Source: Pseudomonas salomonii (GTDB taxonomy: Bacteria > Pseudomonadota > Gammaproteobacteria > Pseudomonadales > Pseudomonadaceae). Taken from it: DNA of 64,000 nucleotides. A model generated the notes under the pieces. It had not been told where the DNA came from. It searched no databases and saw nothing but the letters and a program-made list of their open reading frames with translations. This document shows, piece after piece, positions 59,088-64,000 of this stretch; position 1 is the stretch's first letter, and every line of letters begins with the position of its first letter. The DNA lies in assembly GCF_900107155.1 (NCBI RefSeq), contig NZ_FNOX01000012.1:41735-105734 (forward strand), read 5' to 3'. The position numbers and the translations under genes were made by a program.

Positions 59088-59996
59088 CTAACGCGGGCCT
59101 TCTCCTAGTGCTGCTGCTACTTGCTTGGCCACCTCGATAAACGCCCGCGCCGCCGCACTCTGGTACACCCCTTTGCGCTGCATCAACACCGCCGTGCGCT
59201 GCAACCGTTGCGGCCCCAGTTCAATCGCGGCCAACTCGGGATGCGCCCGTGCAATCGCGGCCGGCAATAGCGTCGACAGCGTGGTCCTGCGCACCACCTC
59301 GATCAATGCGCCAATCACATTGGCCTCCATCACCACGCGTGGGCGGATGCCGTGTTGGTTGCAGTAGCGGTCGATCTGCTCGCGGGTGGCGAAGGCCTTG
59401 CTGAGCAAGATCAGCGATTCGTCATTGAGCGCCTGCAACCCGATGGCTGCCTCGCCTGCCAGCGGGTGTTGGTTGCCGACCACCAACGCCAGGGTTTCCA
59501 CCAGCAGGGGATAGCTGTCGATGTCGGGTGCGTGCGCTTGATCAAAGGCGATGCCCACATCCAGCTCGTCGGCCAGCAGCTGGTTTTCCATCTGCTCCTG
59601 GGCGACTTCGCGCAGGTTCAACGTGATGTTTGGGTAGCGGCGGTGAAAGGCTTCCACCAGCGGCCCCACCAGGTAGGTGGTGAAAGTGGGCGTAACAGCA
59701 AACCTCAGCGTCCCGCGGCTCAAATCACCCACGTCATGGATCGCACGCTGGCCTTCCTGCAGTTCCTGCGCCGCCCGTAACGCATAGCGCAGGTAAACCT
59801 CCCCCGCGTCGGTCAGACGCGTCTTGCGCCCTGAGCGATCAAACAACTGCGCGCCGAGGCTCTCCTCCAACTGCCGCACTTGCTGCGACAGCGCCGGCTG
59901 CGAGACATGCAGGGCCGTCGCCGCCCTGGTAAAGCCCTGATGCTCTGCGACGGCAAGAAAGTAATGGATATGGCGCGCCAGCATTCTTGTACTCAT
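59088..59996 (-). CDS. cynR: LysR-family activator of the cyanate operon (CynR)
   Basis: This 302-residue protein begins MLARHIHYFLAVAEHQGFTRAATALHVSQPALSQQVRQLEESLG, the CynR-type HTH, with an effector domain (about 90-290). It is divergent from cynT-cynS across 99 bases, as in other cyanate operons. CynR binds cyanate and switches on cynTS. A perfect 10-bp palindrome TCATATATGA (60018-60027) in the divergent region is a candidate operator half. Confidence 0.93.
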   Translation of the reverse strand: MSTRMLARHIHYFLAVAEHQGFTRAATALHVSQPALSQQVRQLEESLGAQLFDRSGRKTRLTDAGEVYLRYALRAAQELQEGQRAIHDVGDLSRGTLRFAVTPTFTTYLVGPLVEAFHRRYPNITLNLREVAQEQMENQLLADELDVGIAFDQAHAPDIDSYPLLVETLALVVGNQHPLAGEAAIGLQALNDESLILLSKAFATREQIDRYCNQHGIRPRVVMEANVIGALIEVVRRTTLSTLLPAAIARAHPELAAIELGPQRLQRTAVLMQRKGVYQSAAARAFIEVAKQVAAALGEGPR

Positions 59997-60095
59997 AAGA
60001 TTATCTGATGTGCTTGATCATATATGAGACTTTTACCTTATTTAAGGGGCTGCGTAACCTTTGCTTCATCGCATCGCGAACCAAAGGAGTCACCC

Positions 60096-60737
60096 ATGCA
60101 AGCCATCATCGACGGTTTCCTGAAGTTTCAACGTAGCGCCTTCCCCGAGCGTGCCGGCCTGTTCAAAGACCTGGCCAACCAGCAGAGCCCACGGGCACTG
60201 TTCATCTCCTGCTCCGACAGCCGTCTGGTGCCGGAACTGGTCACGCAGCGCGAGCCGGGCGACCTGTTCGTGATCCGTAACGCCGGCAATATCGTGCCGT
60301 CCTACGGCCCCGAGCCGGGCGGTGTGTCGGCCTCGGTGGAGTACGCCGTCGCCGCCCTGCAAGTCAGCGACATCGTGATCTGCGGGCATTCCGATTGCGG
60401 CGCCATGACCGCCATCGCCACCTGCAAATGCCTTGACCACATGCCCGCCGTGGCCGGCTGGTTGCGCTACGCCGACTCCGGCCGGGTGGTCAACGAGGCC
60501 CGCCAGCATGTTGACCAACACGCCAAAGTCGCCGCCATGGTGCGCGAAAACGTGATCGCGCAATTGGCCAATATCCAGACGCACCCTTCAGTGCGCCTGG
60601 CCCTCGAAGAAAAACGCGTAACCCTGCATGGCTGGGTCTACGACATCGAAAGCGGCTGCATCCAGGCCTTCGATGGCCGCACCGGCCAGTTCGTCGCCCT
60701 TGCCGACAACCCGACTGCGCGCGCCGTTTCCTACTAA
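60096..60737 (+). CDS. cynT: Beta-class carbonic anhydrase (CynT)
   Basis: This 213-residue zinc enzyme has ligands Cys39, His98 and Cys101 and the Asp41-Arg43 dyad in CSDSRLVPE and CGHSDCGAM. It interconverts CO2 and bicarbonate. Beside cyanase it supplies or recycles the bicarbonate that cyanase consumes. The ATG at 60096 has AAAGGAG eight bases upstream. cynS starts 31 bases downstream. The divergent cynR is the likely activator. Confidence 0.95.
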   Translation: MQAIIDGFLKFQRSAFPERAGLFKDLANQQSPRALFISCSDSRLVPELVTQREPGDLFVIRNAGNIVPSYGPEPGGVSASVEYAVAALQVSDIVICGHSDCGAMTAIATCKCLDHMPAVAGWLRYADSGRVVNEARQHVDQHAKVAAMVRENVIAQLANIQTHPSVRLALEEKRVTLHGWVYDIESGCIQAFDGRTGQFVALADNPTARAVSY

Positions 60738-60768
60738 CACCCAACTTTTTACCCACGGAGATAACCCC

Positions 60769-61239
60769 ATGATCCAGTCGCAAATCAGCCAGACCACTCG
60801 CCTTGCCCTCACCGACGTCATCCTCTTGGCCAAAGCCCGCAAAGACCTGTCGTTCGCGCAGATCGCCGAAGGCACCGGCCTGCACGAAGCCTTCGTCACC
60901 GCCGCCTTGCTCGGCCAGCACCCACTGCCCGCCAGCGCCGCTCAAGCCGTTGCCGACACCCTGGGCCTGGATGCGGATGCCGTGCTCCTGCTGCAAACCA
61001 TCCCGGTGCGCGGCAGCATCGGCAACGGCGTGCCGACCGACCCGACCATCTACCGCTTCTACGAAATGATCCAGGTCTACGGCACCACGCTCAAGGCGCT
61101 GGTCCACGAGAAGTTTGGCGACGGCATCATCAGCGCGATCAACTTCAAGCTCGACGTCAAAAAGGTTGAAGACCCGGACGGTGGCTCCCGCGCCGTGATC
61201 ACCCTGGATGGCAAGTACCTGCCGACCAAACCATTCTGA
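60769..61239 (+). CDS. cynS: Cyanate hydratase (cyanase)
   Basis: This 156-residue protein is exactly the usual family length. It has an N-terminal helical DNA-binding-like domain and a C-terminal catalytic domain with Arg96, Glu99 and Ser122 (YRFYEM and DGIISAINF). As a decamer it converts cyanate plus bicarbonate to ammonia and CO2 via carbamate, giving cyanate detoxification and nitrogen use. CGGAG lies before the ATG. A T-run-bearing hairpin follows about 110 bases downstream. Confidence 0.97.
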   Translation: MIQSQISQTTRLALTDVILLAKARKDLSFAQIAEGTGLHEAFVTAALLGQHPLPASAAQAVADTLGLDADAVLLLQTIPVRGSIGNGVPTDPTIYRFYEMIQVYGTTLKALVHEKFGDGIISAINFKLDVKKVEDPDGGSRAVITLDGKYLPTKPF

Positions 61240-61348
61240 TTAGCTGAGTGACGGCCCGGCGCTGCAAGGGGTTTGGGCTATGGCAGCCACATTATTTGCG
61301 CTGCCTTGAATCCTGCTACGCGGTGCCTTTACCGGGTTTGATCCATTC

Positions 61349-61373
61349 GCGCATCGTATACGGTGCGCTTTTT
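61349..61373 (+). terminator. Rho-independent terminator of the cyn operon
   Basis: gcgcatcg and cggtgcgc pair over 8 bp (one G-T) around tata and run into five T. It touches the stop codon of the convergent hydrolase gene. Confidence 0.65.
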
Positions 61374-62433
61374 ATGGGTGCAGACCTGGCTTTTCGTTAG
61401 GGGCCGTCCGCGCCAGGAACCCCGTAATCAACCCCACCACCTGCTGCTGAATCACCGCCCGTGGCCGCCCACCCTCGCCATCGCGGCAAATCATGCCATC
61501 GCCCGGCGAGCTTTCCTCAATCAACTCGATTGCGCCCGGTTTGCAGATCGACATAAAGCTGAAGTGCGTGGCGTCGCTGATTTCCACGTACTGGGTCGAG
61601 GCTTTTGGCAGGCGCTTGACCAGGTTGGCGGATTCCAGGTTGGGGTCCATATCCTCGGTTGGCACGCCCCCCGCGATAACCAGCGCAGGCACCTTGAATG
61701 CCGCCAGGCTTGCGTCGGTCATGCCGCGTGACAGGCCCAGATCCAGAGACACGATGGTGGTGACGCGCTTGTCGCTCAAGTCCGCGGCCAGCCGGGCTTT
61801 GCCTTCGGGCGTCGCGGCGGGGTTCATCTCCTGGTAGCCGATGCAACCGCCCAGCTTCGGGTGTGCGGCGCAGTCGCGGCCGATCAGGTCAGGGTCGAAG
61901 CGCGCGCCGGCGATTTCCAGCACGGTCCAGCCGCCGAGTGAATGGCCGACGGCGGCAATCTGTTGGTTCGCCACCGCGCCAAATCGCTTGGGTTGAGCCA
62001 GCACCGCGTCGATGGCGCGGCTCAGGTCGGCGGGGCGTTGCCATAGCTGCGCGGCCGTTTGCGCGTTGCGGTCCTTGGTGGTGGTGCCGGGGTGGTTGAC
62101 CGCCGCGACGATGTAACCGTTGTGCGCCAATGCACTGGCCAGCCACACCTGCTTGCCCCAGTTGCCGCCGTAACCGTGGGACAGCACCACCAGCGGATGC
62201 TCGCCCGCAGCCGGCGGCGCGTCGGGCACGGAGAGGGCGCCGATAAAGACCGCGTTGTCGGCGATCAGCGTGGGTTTGGCCGTGGTGGTCGCGGGGTACC
62301 AGACCACCAGCTCCAGTGGGCGATTGTTGTGCGCATCGGGCAGGGTGGTGGTTTTGAAACCGACCGGGTTTTCGTCGGCGAAGGCGGGTGTGGTCAGGCA
62401 GAGCAGGAACAGGGCGTGTAGAGCGGTTTTCAT
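61372..62433 (-). CDS. Secreted alpha/beta hydrolase (dienelactone hydrolase/PAF-acetylhydrolase-like)
   Basis: This 353-residue protein has a Sec signal peptide (about 1-19, AFA-DEN). The oxyanion region is VVLSHGYGGN, the nucleophile elbow is AVGHSLGGWT with Ser165, and the late catalytic histidine lies in ISDATHFSFMS. Several cysteines (RDCAAHPKLGGC, ICKPG, MICRDG) could form disulfides, fitting a periplasmic or secreted protein. It should hydrolyse an ester or lactone; the substrate is unknown. It is convergent with cynS. Confidence 0.88.
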   Translation of the reverse strand: MKTALHALFLLCLTTPAFADENPVGFKTTTLPDAHNNRPLELVVWYPATTTAKPTLIADNAVFIGALSVPDAPPAAGEHPLVVLSHGYGGNWGKQVWLASALAHNGYIVAAVNHPGTTTKDRNAQTAAQLWQRPADLSRAIDAVLAQPKRFGAVANQQIAAVGHSLGGWTVLEIAGARFDPDLIGRDCAAHPKLGGCIGYQEMNPAATPEGKARLAADLSDKRVTTIVSLDLGLSRGMTDASLAAFKVPALVIAGGVPTEDMDPNLESANLVKRLPKASTQYVEISDATHFSFMSICKPGAIELIEESSPGDGMICRDGEGGRPRAVIQQQVVGLITGFLARTAPNEKPGLHP

Positions 62434-62640
62434 TGTTGTTATCGTCCTTGATTTAGGTGGCGAATCATCACCTGAAACCCTGTGGTCTGCACATCCCCTG
62501 TTTGCAGTTAATACCGCCCCGTTGGAGATCGTTTCGCTGGCCCGTTCGTCTGTTAGTGTTTGAGATTAATCGCCTGTGCCACCTTGGTATTGGCCAACCC
62601 AGCCCCATAACTACCCTCGTATCCACTGAGGGCGCAGACC

Positions 62641-63147
62641 ATGACCAACCCGACCGAAACCGCCATCCTTGCCGGCGGCTGCTTCTGGGGCATGCAAGAC
62701 CTGTTGCGGCGCTACCCTGGCGTGCTGCAAACGCGCGTCGGCTACACCGGCGGCGATGTGCCGAATGCCACGTACCGCAACCACGGCAACCATGCCGAAG
62801 CGATCGAGATCGTGTTTGACCCGGCGGTGATCAGTTATCGGCAGATACTGGAATTCTTTTTCCAGATCCACGACCCGAGCACGCCTGACCGCCAGGGCAA
62901 TGACACGGGGCCGAGCTATCGGTCGGCAATTTACTATTTGAGTGAGCAGCAGCGCGATATTGCCGAAGATACGGCGGCCGACGTGGACGCGTCGAAGCTG
63001 TGGCCGGGCCGTGTGGTCACCGAGATTGAGCCGGCCGGGCCGTTCTGGGAGGCGGAGCCTGAGCATCAGGATTATCTGGAGCGGATACCGAATGGGTATA
63101 CCTGCCACTTTATTCGGCCGAACTGGAAGCTGCCGAAGCGGGCTTGA
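62641..63147 (+). CDS. msrA: Peptide methionine-(S)-S-oxide reductase
   Basis: This 168-residue enzyme repairs methionine-S-sulfoxide in proteins and free methionine. The catalytic motif GCFWG has Cys14, and TRVGYTGGDVPNATYRNHGNHAEAIEIVFDP contains the conserved YTGG and HAE residues. GPSYRSAIYY and the ending CHFIRPNWKLPKRA are also visible. It is the short form without MsrB fusion, and resolving cysteines are sparse (a C-terminal CHF only). It is transcribed alone, and an intergenic repeat element follows 15 bases after the stop. Confidence 0.95.
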   Translation: MTNPTETAILAGGCFWGMQDLLRRYPGVLQTRVGYTGGDVPNATYRNHGNHAEAIEIVFDPAVISYRQILEFFFQIHDPSTPDRQGNDTGPSYRSAIYYLSEQQRDIAEDTAADVDASKLWPGRVVTEIEPAGPFWEAEPEHQDYLERIPNGYTCHFIRPNWKLPKRA

Positions 63148-63162
63148 GGCGCGCCGGGCAAT

Positions 63163-63296
63163 GATCGTTCCCACGCTCCGCGTGGGAATGCCGCCTCAGA
63201 CGCTCCGCGTCCAGCTGTCGACGCCTATTTTAAGGCCTGCGCAATGTGACGCGGAGCGTCACGGGATGCATTCCCACGCGGAGCGTGGGAACGATC
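63163..63296. repeat. Nested-dyad intergenic repeat (REPIN-like), copy B
   Basis: This is the same element as at 33012-33140 but in opposite orientation. The outer arms are a perfect inverted pair beginning gatcgttcccacgctccgcg. The inner hairpins agacgctccgcgtc-like and gtgacgcggagcgtcac are in reversed order. The middle 30-40 bases differ between copies, so only the dyads are conserved. It lies between convergent msrA and the DUF6124 gene. Confidence 0.9.
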
Positions 63297-63303
63297 ATCA
63301 GCG

Positions 63304-63627
63304 TTAGCCGGCGGCCTCGCGCTCCAGCAGCTTGTCCATCAGCAACACCCCCAACTCACTCAACTGGTGAATCGCCAGCGCCACGTCGCGCTGTTTTCCG
63401 GTCAAGTCTTCTGACAGGTCGAGCAGCAAGGCGGTGACCGAGGAAAAGGTTTCGTAGCTGTTGGTGATCAGGGTTTCGCTGCTGGCATCGGCGGCGACGT
63501 TGAACAGCGCAGGGGGTGACATAGCCGGGTCGGCTTTTGGATTGAGGTAGTGATCAATTGCACGATGCGCGGCCTGATTGAGTTTCAGGTCCGGTTCGCT
63601 TGGAGGGTTCGGCGTTATTTTGAACAT
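63304..63627 (-). CDS. DUF6124 (DUF3077-type) small protein
   Basis: This protein of about 107 residues begins MFKITPNPPSEPDLKLNQAAHRAIDHYL, the hallmark of a family found mainly in pseudomonads, often in several copies per genome. A helical C-terminal half contains DVALAIHQLSELGVLLMDKLLERE. No function is known. GGGAA lies about 9 bases upstream of the ATG at 63627. The long upstream region carries conserved-looking complementary elements. Confidence 0.85.
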   Translation of the reverse strand: MFKITPNPPSEPDLKLNQAAHRAIDHYLNPKADPAMSPPALFNVAADASSETLITNSYETFSSVTALLLDLSEDLTGKQRDVALAIHQLSELGVLLMDKLLEREAAG

Positions 63628-63628
63628 A

Positions 63629-63833
63629 CTTGGAATTTCCCACTTTAGGGCCGCCACCTCTGAGCTACTAAACAAAGGGGTGGCAGCTGTGCGCAGGTTA
63701 GTAGACCGGGGAATTCCAAGAAAGCCGGCGCGCCCGAAGACGCCCTGCACACAGCCACCATCAAGCACGGACGAAGCCGTTCGACAGATGAAGCTCATGC
63801 ACTGACTGGAATAACCCCGGGCTACTAAACCCG
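63629..63833 (-). promoter_or_regulatory. Structured leader/regulatory region of the DUF6124 gene
   Basis: On the plus strand, CTACTAA occurs at 63665-63671 and 63823-63829 and its complement TTAGTAG at 63698-63704. Two copies are enclosed by short GC arms, giving GGGCTACTAAACCC (63820-63833) and GGTTAGTAGACC (63696-63707). In addition CTTGGAATT (63629-63637) and AATTCCAAG (63712-63720) are exact complements enclosing the central element. The central element could pair with either flanking copy, so alternative folds are possible. I see no gene in 63628-64000. Confidence 0.5.
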
Positions 63834-64000
63834 ATCACTGAATTGTCAGCGACCGAGCAACCTTAGAGACGCCCACCATAGCGCACAAGCCGGCGGATTC
63901 TGACGCAAGCGTAGGCAAGGGAGCAAGGCGCTGTGGCTTCGGACTTTGCTGTTTCAGTGTGCGCTGTAGGACGTGAACCCTACACTGACCTAAATGTGGG

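Overview
The window looks like chromosomal DNA of a fluorescent Pseudomonas (P. fluorescens group). The support is high GC with typical Pseudomonas codon use, Pseudomonas-type housekeeping blocks (fumC, DUF2059, BolA-like, trhO), the cynR-cynTS and mesX-mesD pairs, DUF2986 and DUF6124 small genes, and GATCGTTCCCACGCT-type intergenic repeats. No phage, plasmid or insertion sequence was recognised and no CRISPR array is present.

Layout. 1-12.8 kb is core-like: fumarase, a BolA-like protein, TrhO tRNA hydroxylase, a DsbA-like protein, an ABC exporter, a GGDEF/EAL protein, a PqqC/TenA-like protein, a GGDEF protein, and an L-lactate dehydrogenase with a divergent LysR regulator (LldA/LldS-like). 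A tRNA-Asn gene with its own promoter and terminator sits at 12.9 kb. From 13.3 to 28.5 kb lies an accessory block: an RND efflux adaptor and pump, then a 13-gene, tightly packed operon that looks like an undescribed biosynthetic gene cluster. It encodes an acyl carrier protein, a degenerate and an active ketosynthase, ketoreductase, dehydratase, two PaaK-like adenylating enzymes, a nicotianamine-synthase-like protein, an arylamine N-acetyltransferase-like protein, an ATP-grasp ligase and three unknown proteins, two of them membrane proteins.

28.7-38 kb holds a symporter/aminotransferase/RraA-aldolase operon with a LysR regulator, a TetR-MFS pair and a secreted nuclease. 38.0-43.0 kb holds a second compact operon resembling bacilysin/anticapsin synthesis: BacA-like prephenate decarboxylase, a DUF6421-like protein, EamA exporter, ATP-grasp ligase and aminotransferase. 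43.2-50.1 kb is mixed: YeeE/YedE sulfur transporter, LysR, VOC protein, isochorismatase-like hydrolase, GlxA-type AraC regulator, PanB and a MocR-type regulator. 50.1-54.2 kb is a third accessory operon with a 60-residue peptide gene, nucleotidyltransferase-like protein, JmjC/cupin oxygenase, MATE-like exporter and sulfotransferase. It is speculative but looks like a modified-peptide locus.

54.6-56.7 kb encodes the folate-independent methionine synthase pair MesX-MesD behind a perfect MetR-type site. The end of the window carries an MFS pump with a divergent cysteine-rich SufR-like regulator and twin operator boxes, the cyanate operon (cynR, cynT, cynS), a secreted alpha/beta hydrolase, MsrA, an inverted copy of the intergenic repeat, and a DUF6124 gene whose long leader contains mutually complementary elements. 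Functions were assigned by reading motifs only; no database search was possible.
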